From the NCBI GenBank assembly GCA_050258375.1, contig JBLMYQ010000063.1, forward strand, positions 10,929 to 74,928: 64,000 bases of DNA, given 5' to 3'. The notes below the pieces were generated by a model. That model saw only the letters and a program-made list of their open reading frames with translations. It was not told where the DNA came from and made no database searches. The stretch is from JBLMYQ01 sp050258375. GTDB lineage: Bacteria > Bacillota > Clostridia > Acetivibrionales > UBA4821. Each line of letters opens with the position of its first letter. The stretch's first letter is position 1. Made by a program: the position numbers and the translations under genes. This document shows, piece after piece, positions 34,308 to 43,205 of this stretch.

Positions 34308-34766
34308 ATGAATTATAATTTTGAAGTAAGTGAACAACCAGCACAGCCTGTTCTCTCCATGCGCAAGAGAACACCAGTATCAAATCTTCCACAGGAATTA
34401 GGCAGAGCGTATAATTTGATTATTCAATATTTGAATGAGCTTGGCGAGCAACCCAAATATACTGCTTTTGCAGCATATTACAATCTTGATATGAATGATC
34501 TTGATGTTGAAATGGGATTCCCGGTTTCTAAAGCTATTTTTGGAAAGGGTGAAATAAATGCAAGTGAGATACCAGCAGGAAAGCAGGTTAGCTGTATGTA
34601 TAAAGGACCATATAATCAAATGGAGTCTGTTTATAATGAAATAAATAAGTGGATGAATGAAAAAGGTTTTGTACCAACAGGAATTTGTTATGAATTCTAT
34701 TATAACTCGCCAATGGATGTGCCTGAAAGTGAGCTTTTGACAAAGATAGTATTTCCAATAAAATAA
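34308..34766 (+). CDS. GyrI-like effector-binding domain protein
   Basis: The 152-residue protein matches the stand-alone GyrI-like/AraC effector-binding fold. It has EVSEQPAQPVLSMRKRTPVS at the start, a central YYNLD, DVEMGFPV, AGKQVSCMYKGPYNQM, and a C-terminal YEFYYNSPMDVPESELLTKI. Family members bind or hydrolyse hydrophobic toxic compounds. It has AAGGGGG before the ATG and follows a WYL regulator, so regulated small-molecule resistance is a reasonable guess. Confidence 0.88.
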   Translation: MNYNFEVSEQPAQPVLSMRKRTPVSNLPQELGRAYNLIIQYLNELGEQPKYTAFAAYYNLDMNDLDVEMGFPVSKAIFGKGEINASEIPAGKQVSCMYKGPYNQMESVYNEINKWMNEKGFVPTGICYEFYYNSPMDVPESELLTKIVFPIK

Positions 34767-34821
34767 ATATGTTTAGAATGATAATTAAGATCTAAAAAAC
34801 TTAAAGAGATTTATATAAAAC

Positions 34822-34864
34822 AAAAACCCTTTTTTAAAATTAATTGTAAAGAAGGGTTTTTGTT
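34822..34864 (+). terminator. Rho-independent terminator after the GyrI-like gene
   Basis: AAAAACCCTT pairs with AAGGGTTTTT across an AT-rich loop. Confidence 0.8.
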
Positions 34865-34953
34865 ATGTATGTTAAAATATGAAAAGTAAAAAAACATTTT
34901 TGAAGGGTTTATATAAAAATATTCGTCTTAATATATAGAGAGGAGGGGGAGAA

Positions 34954-35517
34954 TTGGAACCTGATGAGCTGCTTATCAAAAAAATAATAAAAGGAGATCA
35001 TGAAGCATTTGGAAGTATTGTCGAAAATTATAAAGCGCTGATATATATAATATGCTTCAATATAGTTAAAGACTGCCAAGAAGCTGAAAATTTAGCACAA
35101 GAAACATTTATAAAAGCATACAGCTCCCTCTCACAGTACAAATACGGAAGTTTTAAAACATGGATTGCTCGAATAGCGACTAATACATCAATTGATTATA
35201 AGCGAAGCGTTACTGGAAAAAGGCAGGAAAATGTTGTTTACATAGAAGATATTGATGAAATTACAAAGGATGAAAGTGTAAATATACAAGAAGAATTTAT
35301 TAAGAAAGAACAAAAAGAAAAAGTCTTACAAACCTGCAATCAACTGCCGGAAAAATATAAAACAGTATTAATAAAATATTATATTGAATCAAAAAATTAC
35401 AATGAAATAGCTAATGAAGAAAAAATAAGTACAAGAGCAGTGGAAACCAGATTATACAGAGCAAAAAAGTTATTCAAGAGGAGGTGGGATGAGGGTGAGC
35501 ACTATGAACCATTTTGA
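34954..35517 (+). CDS. ECF-type RNA polymerase sigma factor
   Basis: The 187-residue protein has sigma region 2 (HEAFGSIVENYKALIYIICF, then QEAENLAQETFIKAYSSL) and region 4 (LPEKYKTVLIKYYIESKNYN, then EEKISTRAVETRLYRAKKLF), with no region 1 or 3. The TTG start at 34954 follows AGGAGGGGG. It overlaps the next gene, an anti-sigma factor, by up to 29 bases, which indicates co-translation. It probably directs transcription of this cluster and a few cell-envelope genes in response to stress. Confidence 0.92.
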   Translation: MEPDELLIKKIIKGDHEAFGSIVENYKALIYIICFNIVKDCQEAENLAQETFIKAYSSLSQYKYGSFKTWIARIATNTSIDYKRSVTGKRQENVVYIEDIDEITKDESVNIQEEFIKKEQKEKVLQTCNQLPEKYKTVLIKYYIESKNYNEIANEEKISTRAVETRLYRAKKLFKRRWDEGEHYEPF

Positions 35518-35947
35518 TTCAAATGAATGGAAAAAGTACATTAACGAACAACTTGAAGAAGAAATGAAAAAGCAAATGGAAGAACATTTAGCGACATGTG
35601 ATTTGTGTCTTGAATTATATGTTATGTTGTGTGAAGAACAGTGCAATGATAGTGGCTTAATCCGAGTCCAAGCCGACTTTTCAGATAAGGTTCTAGGGGA
35701 AATTAAATCTATAAAAAGGAAAGACACTGGAAGGAAAAAAGAAATTGTTAATTATGTTATTGCAGCATCTCTGACTTTATTTATAACAGCATCCGGCACC
35801 TTCCAGACTTTATATCAAAAAACTAAACAGGCAGTTAGCAGCGTTCCTAATATTGGCTTTACAGAAAAATTGTTTATTAATGGATGGTCAGAAAACCTAA
35901 CGAATGGGACTAAAAATATTATTAATAAAATTAATGAAAAAATTTAA
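35489..35947 (+). CDS. Zinc-finger anti-sigma factor
   Basis: The protein of up to 152 residues has the ZAS motif HLATCDLCLEL (His-x3-Cys-x2-Cys) near residue 36, one membrane segment (VIAASLTLFITASGTFQTLY, about 90-110) and an extracytoplasmic tail. Such proteins hold their sigma factor at the membrane until stress. Three starts are possible: ATG 35489, GTG 35495 and ATG 35504. GAGGAGG at 35478-35484 fits 35495 best by spacing and 35489 acceptably; the longest is given. Confidence 0.85.
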   Translation: MRVSTMNHFDSNEWKKYINEQLEEEMKKQMEEHLATCDLCLELYVMLCEEQCNDSGLIRVQADFSDKVLGEIKSIKRKDTGRKKEIVNYVIAASLTLFITASGTFQTLYQKTKQAVSSVPNIGFTEKLFINGWSENLTNGTKNIINKINEKI

Positions 35948-35969
35948 TGATTTTTAAAGGAGTGATTTT

Positions 35970-36446
35970 ATGAATAACAAAAGTAAGTTTTGGACGTTTA
36001 TATTTACGATGGTGCCGGGAGGAGGGCATATGTACTTGGGACTGCTTCGCCAGGGAGTACAATTAATGGTTAGTTTCTTTATGTGTTTCTTTCTTACTGA
36101 TTGGCTAAGAACGAGTGTATTCATTGTGCTGGCACCTGTAATATGGTTTTACAGCTTTTTTGACTCTATGAACAAAGTAAATAGTCAGGAAGCAATTGAG
36201 GATAGTGATGTTTATTTTTTCCAATGGCTAAAAAGTAACGAAGGAATAAGTAAAAACAAGGCAAAAATAATAGGCTGGGGAATGCTTATTTTAGGTGTAT
36301 ACCTGATCCTCGATAGAATTGTAATAAATTATGTAATAGAAGAGTATATAAGGGTTGGTGTGGTTTCTCTTATTCTTATAGCTGCTGGTATAAAGCTTCT
36401 TATTGGTAGTAAGATTCCACAAAAAAATGAAATTGAGGGTGAATAA
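35970..36446 (+). CDS. TM2-like multi-pass membrane protein
   Basis: The 158-residue protein has four or more hydrophobic segments and an N-terminal MVPGGGHMYLGLLRQGVQL, close to the P-G-x-G-x-x-Y-L-G motif of TM2-domain proteins. It begins 22 bases after the anti-sigma gene behind AAAGGAG, in the same operon. Its role is not known; the context suggests a membrane-stress function. Confidence 0.75.
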   Translation: MNNKSKFWTFIFTMVPGGGHMYLGLLRQGVQLMVSFFMCFFLTDWLRTSVFIVLAPVIWFYSFFDSMNKVNSQEAIEDSDVYFFQWLKSNEGISKNKAKIIGWGMLILGVYLILDRIVINYVIEEYIRVGVVSLILIAAGIKLLIGSKIPQKNEIEGE

Positions 36447-36447
36447 T

Positions 36448-36789
36448 ATGAGAAGAATTAGAGTAGGTTCAATTTCTATGGGGCTTAGCTTAATAGCTTT
36501 TGGAGTGATATTACTTATATTTCACGGCAGCAGTGAATTAGCAGTACAGCAAATTATGAAGTGGTGGCCGGTTATTATCATAATATTAGGGGTTGAAACA
36601 TTGCTGCATGTGTATTTTACAGCAATCGGAAAAACGGAATGTGTAAAATTTGATATGTTTAGTGTAATGATGGTAGGTCTAATTATTATGGTTACTCTGG
36701 GAATTTATATAGCAACAAGTATTTTTGAAAACCCAAGATTCAATCAAGGATGTATTCAAAACAACAGTCATACTTTTCAAATAAAATAA
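36448..36789 (+). CDS. LiaF/LiaI-like small membrane protein
   Basis: The 113-residue protein begins MRRIRVGSISMGLSLIAFGV, with three predicted membrane segments, including MKWWPVIIIILGVETLLHV. The R-x-G-x-x-x-x-G-L-x-L-I-x-x-G and W-W-P-x-I-x-I-x-L-G signature resembles membrane regions of LiaI/LiaF and DUF5668 proteins, which act in envelope stress. The frame opens at 36403, but GAGGGTG before ATG 36448 fits best. It is the last gene of the sigma-factor operon. Confidence 0.75.
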   Translation: MRRIRVGSISMGLSLIAFGVILLIFHGSSELAVQQIMKWWPVIIIILGVETLLHVYFTAIGKTECVKFDMFSVMMVGLIIMVTLGIYIATSIFENPRFNQGCIQNNSHTFQIK

Positions 36790-36817
36790 TTTATTTGAAA
36801 AAATGTATAAAATTAAC

Positions 36818-36845
36818 TTGTTTTTTAAAATAAGCATAGTATAAT
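36818..36845 (+). promoter_or_regulatory. Sigma-A-type promoter upstream of the small membrane peptide gene
   Basis: TTGTTT (36818-36823) and TATAAT (36840-36845) are spaced by 16 bases. Confidence 0.55.
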
Positions 36846-36862
36846 ATGAATAATATTATACT
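36838..36862. promoter_or_regulatory. Perfect 10-bp dyad over the -10 box
   Basis: AGTATAATAT and ATATTATACT are separated by GAATA. The left arm contains the whole -10 box. It could be a repressor site, or a weak AT-only terminator of the sigma operon, since TTTATTTTTT follows. Confidence 0.45.
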
Positions 36863-36950
36863 TTATTTTTTAAGGGTTACGATTGTTAACAGGATTTTGG
36901 TGATTTTACTATGATGCACAATGCTTTATGGGGACGTTAAAGGAAAGGGG

Positions 36951-37049
36951 ATGAGGAATGTGACGGCAAAAGCGGCAGCTATAGTATTGGTTTTAGGCAT
37001 TCTGGCATTGACTGGAGCTGTTTCAAAATTTTTTTTCAAACAATCTTAA
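36951..37049 (+). CDS. Small single-span membrane peptide, 32 residues
   Basis: ATG 36951 opens MRNVTAKAAAIVLVLGILAL, followed by TGAVSKFFFKQS and TAA. There is one hydrophobic helix with a charged start. AAAGGAAAGGGG lies directly upstream. The spacing is short for 36951 and better for the in-frame GTG at 36960, so the peptide may be 29 residues. It sits between a promoter and a terminator, so it looks like its own short transcript. No function is known. The rest of the 36,790-37,235 gap holds these control signals and the next promoter. Confidence 0.5.
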   Translation: MRNVTAKAAAIVLVLGILALTGAVSKFFFKQS

Positions 37050-37075
37050 TAAAAAACTAATTAAATTATCCCGAG

Positions 37076-37118
37076 AAAAAGTCTTGACCTTTTTGGTTAG
37101 GGCTTTTTCCTTTTATTT
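37076..37118 (+). terminator. Rho-independent terminator after the small membrane peptide
   Basis: AAAAAGTCTTGACC (37076-37089) pairs with GGTTAGGGCTTTTT (37095-37108), with G-T pairs, and runs into T-rich sequence. Confidence 0.8.
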
Positions 37119-37139
37119 AAATAAGGAAAAATCCACAGG

Positions 37140-37167
37140 TTGACATAATGTGGATACCTGATAGAAT
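37140..37167 (+). promoter_or_regulatory. Sigma-A-type promoter for the GT2 gene
   Basis: TTGACA (37140-37145) and TAGAAT (37162-37167) are spaced by 16 bases, about 70 bases before the start codon. Confidence 0.65.
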
Positions 37168-37235
37168 TTATTAGAGTAAGAGGAAGGAAACCTGTACATA
37201 AAAGTAGGACAGCCTTGATATAGGGTGATTAGGGT

Positions 37236-38576
37236 ATGGGTATTCCTTTTATTACTAATGAAAAAACACATATAAAGCTATGTAACAGCTTTTATATATC
37301 AACCACTTGTAAATTCTTTATTGCAAATGTGCTTGCACTTGCATGGTTTGTTTTGAGCACATATATATGCTTGCATTGGATAAGCTTCTTGTCTGGCAAG
37401 GCAGGGACTTTCATTGCTTGGTATATAGTTCTTTTCATTGCTTTGATTCCGGGGTATCTGAATGTTTTTCTGTTAATAAGTCTTCTTTTAGACAGACCGC
37501 CAAATCTTTATTATGAAAGAGAATATCCGCCGGTTACCCTGCTTATAGCTGTTTATAATGGCGAGGAATGCATAGGTGAAACGCTTAAAGCAATCTCAAA
37601 GCAAGATTACGCAGGAGAAGTAAGGATATTAATTATTAACGATGGTTCAACTGATAATACCATTAACATAATTAAACAAATAAATATGAAGGATTGCAGA
37701 GTTTTAACGGTTAGGCATAGGGGAAAAGCAAAAGCGTTGAACAAGGGGTTAAAGCATATAAAAACCGAGTATACAATTTGTATTGATGCAGATACATTTC
37801 TCCAGCCACAGGCATTAAAACGCATAATGGCTAGAATGCTTGGAGATCCGGTTAATACCTCTGCGGTTGCTGGATGTGTATTAACAAAGAACTCCAGGCA
37901 ATCATTCATGGCAAAACTTCAGGAATGGGATTATTTTTTGGCTATATCATCTGTAAAACGCCAGCAAGCGTTATTTCAAGCAACTTTAGTTGCCCAGGGA
38001 GCATTCAGTGCTTTTAAAACATCTGTATTAAAAGAGATTAATGGTTGGCCTGATTGTATAGGAGAGGATATAGTTCTGACCTGGGCTATGATTAAAGCAG
38101 GTTATAGGATAGGGTTTGAGTCTAGTGCCGTTGGATTTACGCTTGTTCCTGAAAAATATTCTGAATTTGCAAGGCAGAGAAGAAGATGGGCAAGAGGAAT
38201 GATAGAAGCTTTCAAAAATCATTTTGATGTTTTCTTTAAAAAAGTAAACATCAGAACATTTATTATTGGGCTGGATTTACTGCTTCCATTTATGGATATT
38301 ACCTATACTTTTATTTTTATACCTGGGATAATACTGGCTTTATTTGGATACTTTTGGATAGTTGGACCAATGACTCTCACGGTTCTTCCATTTACACTTT
38401 TAATAAGCACTGTAATGTATAAGCTTCAAAGCAAGAATTTTGTAGAGTTAAAGCTAAAGGTAAGAAAAAATAAAATTGGCTTTGTGGTATATACACTTGC
38501 TTATCAACTTCTAATGGCACCGATTTGCGTATGGGGGTATGCCGAAGAGCTGATGGGAGTGATGAAAAGGTGGTAA
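37236..38576 (+). CDS. Membrane glycosyltransferase family 2, processive type
   Basis: The 446-residue protein has two N-terminal membrane segments, a cytoplasmic GT2 domain and about three C-terminal segments. The catalytic signatures are TLLIAVYNGEECI, INDGSTDN, CIDADTFLQP (DxD), GEDIVLTW and QRRRWARG (QxxRW), the set found in processive enzymes such as poly-N-acetylglucosamine, hyaluronan or cellulose synthases. The polymer made cannot be stated. It appears to be a single-gene transcript, without the deacetylase or export genes that accompany complete polysaccharide operons. Confidence 0.88.
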   Translation: MGIPFITNEKTHIKLCNSFYISTTCKFFIANVLALAWFVLSTYICLHWISFLSGKAGTFIAWYIVLFIALIPGYLNVFLLISLLLDRPPNLYYEREYPPVTLLIAVYNGEECIGETLKAISKQDYAGEVRILIINDGSTDNTINIIKQINMKDCRVLTVRHRGKAKALNKGLKHIKTEYTICIDADTFLQPQALKRIMARMLGDPVNTSAVAGCVLTKNSRQSFMAKLQEWDYFLAISSVKRQQALFQATLVAQGAFSAFKTSVLKEINGWPDCIGEDIVLTWAMIKAGYRIGFESSAVGFTLVPEKYSEFARQRRRWARGMIEAFKNHFDVFFKKVNIRTFIIGLDLLLPFMDITYTFIFIPGIILALFGYFWIVGPMTLTVLPFTLLISTVMYKLQSKNFVELKLKVRKNKIGFVVYTLAYQLLMAPICVWGYAEELMGVMKRW

Positions 38577-38666
38577 AAAGAGGAGAATAATTAATTCATT
38601 TACTTGACAGACTGGGATTTTACAGTTTACAGTTAGATACAGAACAAGCAGTTAAAGGGGTGAATT

Positions 38667-39314
38667 ATGGAAATTAAGGTAATGAAAAATATAATGCATT
38701 CAAATAGCCAGATAGCAGAAGAAAACAGAGAAGCCATGAAGGCTAAAAACATCTGCGCAGTCAACATTCTGGCTTCACCGGGAGCGGGCAAAACCAGCGT
38801 GCTTGTTAAGCTTATAGAAGCTTTAAGGAATAAAGTACCACTGGCTGTTATTGAAGGAGATATTGAGGGGAGCATTGATGCTGAAAGAATTGATAAGATG
38901 GGTATCCCGGTGATTCAGATAAATACTTGTGGAGGCTGCCACCTTGATGCAAATATGATAAAAGAAGCCATGGTTTCACTAAAGCCTACTGAGGAAACAA
39001 TTATATTTATTGAAAATGTAGGGAATCTGGTTTGTCCTTCTTCTTTTGATTTGGGGGAAACCTTAAGAATAGTTATAGCAAGTGTTACTGAAGGTAGTGA
39101 CAAGCCTATAAAATATCCAAAGGCATTTCAGACTGCTGATTTGATTGTCCTTAATAAAACAGACCTTGTAGAGCATACCGATTTCGATAAAAGCTATTTC
39201 TATAAAGGCATAAATGCGGTTTCGGATAAGAAGGTAATAGAGGTTTCTTGTGTAAAAAATTCAGGGATAAAAGAATTAGCCGAAGAAGTTTTAAAGCTTT
39301 GCAAAAGAGGTTAG
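38667..39314 (+). CDS. hypB: Hydrogenase nickel incorporation GTPase HypB
   Basis: HypB delivers nickel to [NiFe]-hydrogenase, and in some species to urease, in a GTP-dependent step. The 215-residue protein has NILASPGAGKTSVLVKL (P-loop), EGDIEGSIDAERI, the metal-site CGGCHLDANMI, IENVGNLVCPSSFDLGE, and VLNKTDL (G4). It lacks the His-rich N-terminal store of some HypB proteins. GGGGTG precedes the ATG. hypF begins nine bases after its stop. No hypA, C, D, E or hydrogenase gene lies in the window. Confidence 0.94.
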   Translation: MEIKVMKNIMHSNSQIAEENREAMKAKNICAVNILASPGAGKTSVLVKLIEALRNKVPLAVIEGDIEGSIDAERIDKMGIPVIQINTCGGCHLDANMIKEAMVSLKPTEETIIFIENVGNLVCPSSFDLGETLRIVIASVTEGSDKPIKYPKAFQTADLIVLNKTDLVEHTDFDKSYFYKGINAVSDKKVIEVSCVKNSGIKELAEEVLKLCKRG

Positions 39315-39322
39315 GAAGGTTT

Positions 39323-41581
39323 ATGGAGAAATACAATGAAAAAGCTTTTGAAATAAAGATAATAGGGCTGGTTCAGGGAATAGGCTTTCGACCTTTTATT
39401 TACAGGGCTGCAGCTATTAATGAAATCTGCGGGTTTGTTGCTAATAGAGGTGGGGAAGTAATTATTCATGCTGAAGGCAAGACGGAGAAGCTTGAAGCTT
39501 TTATAGAATATATAAAAAGAAATAAACCTGCTGGTGCAGTAGTTTACGACATGAATATTTTACATACGCAGTTCAAGAATTGTACTAAATTTGAAATAAT
39601 AAAGAGTATTTCAAACCGAGAAGCTTTTTCTGTAGTACAACCGGATATAGCAATTTGTGATGAATGCTTAAAAGATATAAAAAACACTCAAAGCCGATAT
39701 GCTTATTATCCGTTTACTTCATGTACGGAATGTGGACCAAGACTAACTATTATAGAGAATATTCCTTATGACAGGGAAAACACAGCAATGAAAGCCTTTC
39801 CAATGTGCCCGAAATGTGCTGACGAATACCGAAATCCTGATGATCGCAGGTTTCATGCTCAGACAATTTGCTGTCCGGAGTGCGGTCCTGGATTTGAAAT
39901 GTTTGATAATAAGAGGAATAAGCTTGAAGGAAATATATTTGATAATGCTTCAAGGCTAATCAAGCAAGGCTTTATTTTAGCTGTTAAAGGCATTGGTGGT
40001 TTTCATATAATTTGTGATGCTGAAAATGATGAGGCAGTATTAAAGTTAAGACAAAGAAAGAAAAGAATTGCAAAGCCTTTTGCAGTAATGGTTAAGGATA
40101 TAGAAACAGCGAAAAAGTATTGTTACATTAATGAGCAGGAAAAAAAGCTTTTATTAAGCAAGGAAAGCCCAATTGTACTTCTTGAACAAATAAGACAGTC
40201 ACAACTTTCTGGAAACCTTAATGCCGGGCTTAACCGTTTAGGAATAATGCTTCCTTATTCAGGAATTCATGAACTATTATTTAATGATCAAATCACGGCA
40301 ATTGTTGCGACTAGTGGAAACAGGAGCGGTATGCCATTAATAACAGAGAATGACCAGGCTTTTGAACAGTTAAAGGACATAGTAGATTATTTTCTTATTC
40401 ACAATCGGGAAGTAATAAATAGATGTGACGACAGTGTTATTTCAAATACTCAATTCATAAGAAGAGCAAGGGGATATGTACCTGTTCCGTTAAAGTTAGA
40501 GACATCAAACGATAAATCAATACTTGCTTGTGGTGCTGATTTGAAAAATACCTTTACTTTTATAAAAAAAGACATTGCTTATACGAGCCAACATATTGGA
40601 AATTTGGACTTAATTGAGACCTATGAGGCATATCAGAAAACAATTAAGCAATATGAAAAAATATTTAATATAAAGCCTGAAATAGTTGTGTGCGATAAGC
40701 ACCCAAATTATATTTCAACCCAATTTGCTGAAAAATCGGGAATGGAAATTATTAAGGTTCAGCACCATTACGCACATATTGCGAGCGTAATTGCAGAGCA
40801 TGAAATAAAAGGAGATGTAATAGGTGTTGCCTTTGACGGAACCGGATATGGGGATGATGGGACCATTTGGGGAGGCGAATTTTTTATTGCTTCATTAAAA
40901 TCCTATTTGCGGTATGCTCATTTGCATCAAGTCTGGCTTCCGGGAGGAGATATTGCTGCAAAAGAACCGTGGAGAATGGCTGGAGCTTATCTTCAAGACT
41001 CATTTGGTTCAGAATATGTCAAACTAAGGATACCTGTACTTGAAGAGCTTAAAAACAGAGATTGGGAAATATTAATGAAAACAGGAGTAAATAAAATAAA
41101 GACATCAAGTGCAGGGAGAATGTTTGATGCAGTATCGGCAATTCTTGGCATCTGCTATATTAATACCTATGAAGGTCAGGCAGCAGCTGAAATGGAGGCA
41201 ATTGCAGATAACAAGCAGGATGGTTTTTATGATTTTGAAATAGCTGAAAATAAGGAGACTATTGTTGATTATACAAAGACAATACTTTCGATTGTGAGAG
41301 ATATAAAGGCTGGCAGGTCCATATCCCAAATTGCATGCATCTTTCATAATACAGTTGCTAAATCGATTACCGATATGTGTAATAGAATGAAGAAAGAAAC
41401 TGATTTGAATAAGGTTGTGTTAAGTGGTGGAGTGTTTCAGAATAGGCTGCTGCTGGGGGAAACAATCAAACTGTTAGAAGGAGAAGGTTTTGATGTTTAT
41501 ATAAATAATATTGTTCCGTGCAATGATGGTGGAATTTCGTTTGGGCAAGCGGCGGTTGGAATAGCCCGCCTATCTTATTGA
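39323..41581 (+). CDS. hypF: Carbamoyltransferase HypF
   Basis: HypF makes the carbamoyl group that HypE turns into the cyanide ligand of [NiFe]-hydrogenase. The 752-residue protein has the acylphosphatase domain (IIGLVQGIGFRPFIYR), two zinc-finger pairs (CDECLKDI, CTECGPR, CPKCADEY, CCPECGPG), a YrdC-like domain and a C-terminal Kae1-like domain (VQHHYAHIASVIAEH, GVAFDGTGYGDDGTIWGGE, VVLSGGVFQNRLL). The frame opens at 39248, inside hypB. AGGAAGG before ATG 39323 gives the standard start. The stop overlaps the convergent GH57 gene by 12 bases. Confidence 0.95.
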   Translation: MEKYNEKAFEIKIIGLVQGIGFRPFIYRAAAINEICGFVANRGGEVIIHAEGKTEKLEAFIEYIKRNKPAGAVVYDMNILHTQFKNCTKFEIIKSISNREAFSVVQPDIAICDECLKDIKNTQSRYAYYPFTSCTECGPRLTIIENIPYDRENTAMKAFPMCPKCADEYRNPDDRRFHAQTICCPECGPGFEMFDNKRNKLEGNIFDNASRLIKQGFILAVKGIGGFHIICDAENDEAVLKLRQRKKRIAKPFAVMVKDIETAKKYCYINEQEKKLLLSKESPIVLLEQIRQSQLSGNLNAGLNRLGIMLPYSGIHELLFNDQITAIVATSGNRSGMPLITENDQAFEQLKDIVDYFLIHNREVINRCDDSVISNTQFIRRARGYVPVPLKLETSNDKSILACGADLKNTFTFIKKDIAYTSQHIGNLDLIETYEAYQKTIKQYEKIFNIKPEIVVCDKHPNYISTQFAEKSGMEIIKVQHHYAHIASVIAEHEIKGDVIGVAFDGTGYGDDGTIWGGEFFIASLKSYLRYAHLHQVWLPGGDIAAKEPWRMAGAYLQDSFGSEYVKLRIPVLEELKNRDWEILMKTGVNKIKTSSAGRMFDAVSAILGICYINTYEGQAAAEMEAIADNKQDGFYDFEIAENKETIVDYTKTILSIVRDIKAGRSISQIACIFHNTVAKSITDMCNRMKKETDLNKVVLSGGVFQNRLLLGETIKLLEGEGFDVYINNIVPCNDGGISFGQAAVGIARLSY

Positions 41582-43162
41582 TTTATAAACCTTATAATCT
41601 ATATCAGGGAAAATATTATCCTTCCATTCAACTTCGCGCAGCCATTTTTCATCCAGATTATTTTCCTTTATGTCATAATAAATCTTTGTGAATCTGCTTA
41701 AATGGTCATTGGTTCTTTTCTTTGCGTATTCAACCATTGTATCAGCTTTCATTATAAATGCCCAATCACTGCTTTGGGCTAGTAAAAGCTCTCTCGCTGC
41801 CTGATTGAGTGCATCTTTCAGAAGTCCCTCGCCGACATTGGGGTTGTCATTGGTAATTTCAACCATCCTTTGAGCAGCCTTTTGAAGATGGTTATATATC
41901 CAATCGTTTGACTTGTTAAGCCACACTTCATTATATCCGTTTGCACCCCAACTGGAGCTGCATGGTGAGGCAACCTGAATCAGAGGAAATTTATTTATAT
42001 ACTCACCAGGAGTAATTGGGCTGAGTTCTTCGGGAATCTTGTCAAGCTTCTTAAAGAGATTGTATAACCATTCTGGTCCTTCATACCACCAATGACCAAA
42101 AAGTTCAGCATCGTAAGGGCATACAAATAAAGGAGGCTTGTCCATATTATTTTCAAGAAACTCTATATGCTTAAGTCTATTTGATAAAAAATCTAAGGCA
42201 TGCTGCTCTGTTTTTGCAGAAGCAGTAGATGGATTATAGGGTAATTTGTGTTGAGTTTTTCCGGTAATCTTATAATATTTTATCCCTGTATTTATTCTTT
42301 TTCCATCAGATAATATATATGGGTTTATGTAATTAAAATCCAGGTCATGACCTATATCTCTATAGAAATCACGATAATCATGGTCACCAGGATAGCCTAC
42401 ATCAGAACTCCATACTTGTTTTGAGGATTCTATATCACGTCCAAACCCGACGACTCCTCTTGGAGTAACTATCGGAGCAAAAGTGCCATAAACAGGACGG
42501 GGATTTGCAAACAATATTCCATGTGATTCTATAAGAACATAATCTACGCCATTCTCAATAAGATATTTTTCCAGGTCGGGTATATAGCCGCATTCAGGCA
42601 GCCACATGCCTTTGGGCTTAGAGCCGAAGTATTTCTCAAAGATTTGAACAGCAACAGATATTTGTGCCTTAACAGATTCGGGGGTAAGGTTCAAAAGTGG
42701 TAGAAAGCCATGTGTTGCTGCACAGGTTATTATTTCAACTTTCCCTGTTTTTTGAAGCTTGCTAAAGGCATTTATCAGGTTTTTTTCATATTTATGAACA
42801 AAGCAATCAAAATCATTTCTATATTTATTTGCATACATGACAGCCAAGCTATGAAACTCAGGCTGATGTGCGGTACGTTCAATTTCTCTTTCACATAAGT
42901 TAATCATTTTTGATAAAAAGCCAATATATCTATCTTGTAACAGAGAATCTGTAAGCATCGAAATAAGAGGAGGAGATAATGAAATAGTAAGCCTGAAGTC
43001 AATTCCTTCTTCATTTAGATGATTAAAACGCTCCAGAAGAGGGATGTATGTTTCAGAAATAGCTTCAAAAAGCCATCTTTCTTCAAGAAAATCTTCTTGC
43101 TCGGGATGGCGTACAAATGGCAGATGTGCATGAAGTACAATTGCTAGAAAACCTTTTGCCAA
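41570..43162 (-). CDS. Glycoside hydrolase family 57, 1,4-alpha-glucan branching enzyme type
   Basis: GH57 branching enzymes introduce alpha-1,6 branches into glycogen-like glucans. The 530-residue protein has the family motifs LHAHLPFVRHPE, MWLPECGYIPDLEKYL (probable nucleophile Glu) and CPYDAELFGHWWYEGPEWLY (probable acid/base Asp), with a DUF1957-like helical C-terminus. The start is TTG 43162 behind AAAGGAG. It is 43 bases downstream of the DUF4912 gene, with which it probably forms an operon. A GT4 synthase is divergent from them, supporting alpha-glucan metabolism. Amylase or 4-alpha-glucanotransferase activity is the alternative within GH57. Confidence 0.88.
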   Translation of the reverse strand: MAKGFLAIVLHAHLPFVRHPEQEDFLEERWLFEAISETYIPLLERFNHLNEEGIDFRLTISLSPPLISMLTDSLLQDRYIGFLSKMINLCEREIERTAHQPEFHSLAVMYANKYRNDFDCFVHKYEKNLINAFSKLQKTGKVEIITCAATHGFLPLLNLTPESVKAQISVAVQIFEKYFGSKPKGMWLPECGYIPDLEKYLIENGVDYVLIESHGILFANPRPVYGTFAPIVTPRGVVGFGRDIESSKQVWSSDVGYPGDHDYRDFYRDIGHDLDFNYINPYILSDGKRINTGIKYYKITGKTQHKLPYNPSTASAKTEQHALDFLSNRLKHIEFLENNMDKPPLFVCPYDAELFGHWWYEGPEWLYNLFKKLDKIPEELSPITPGEYINKFPLIQVASPCSSSWGANGYNEVWLNKSNDWIYNHLQKAAQRMVEITNDNPNVGEGLLKDALNQAARELLLAQSSDWAFIMKADTMVEYAKKRTNDHLSRFTKIYYDIKENNLDEKWLREVEWKDNIFPDIDYKVYKSIR

Positions 43163-43205
43163 AAAAGTTTAACTCCTTTCATTTCAAAAATGCAAAGGCT
43201 GAAAA

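Noticed and set aside
38610..38632. TTTACAGTTTACAG before hypB as a further copy of the repeat at 2131.
   Set aside because: Too short and only similar in composition; mentioned in a finding but not called as a repeat.
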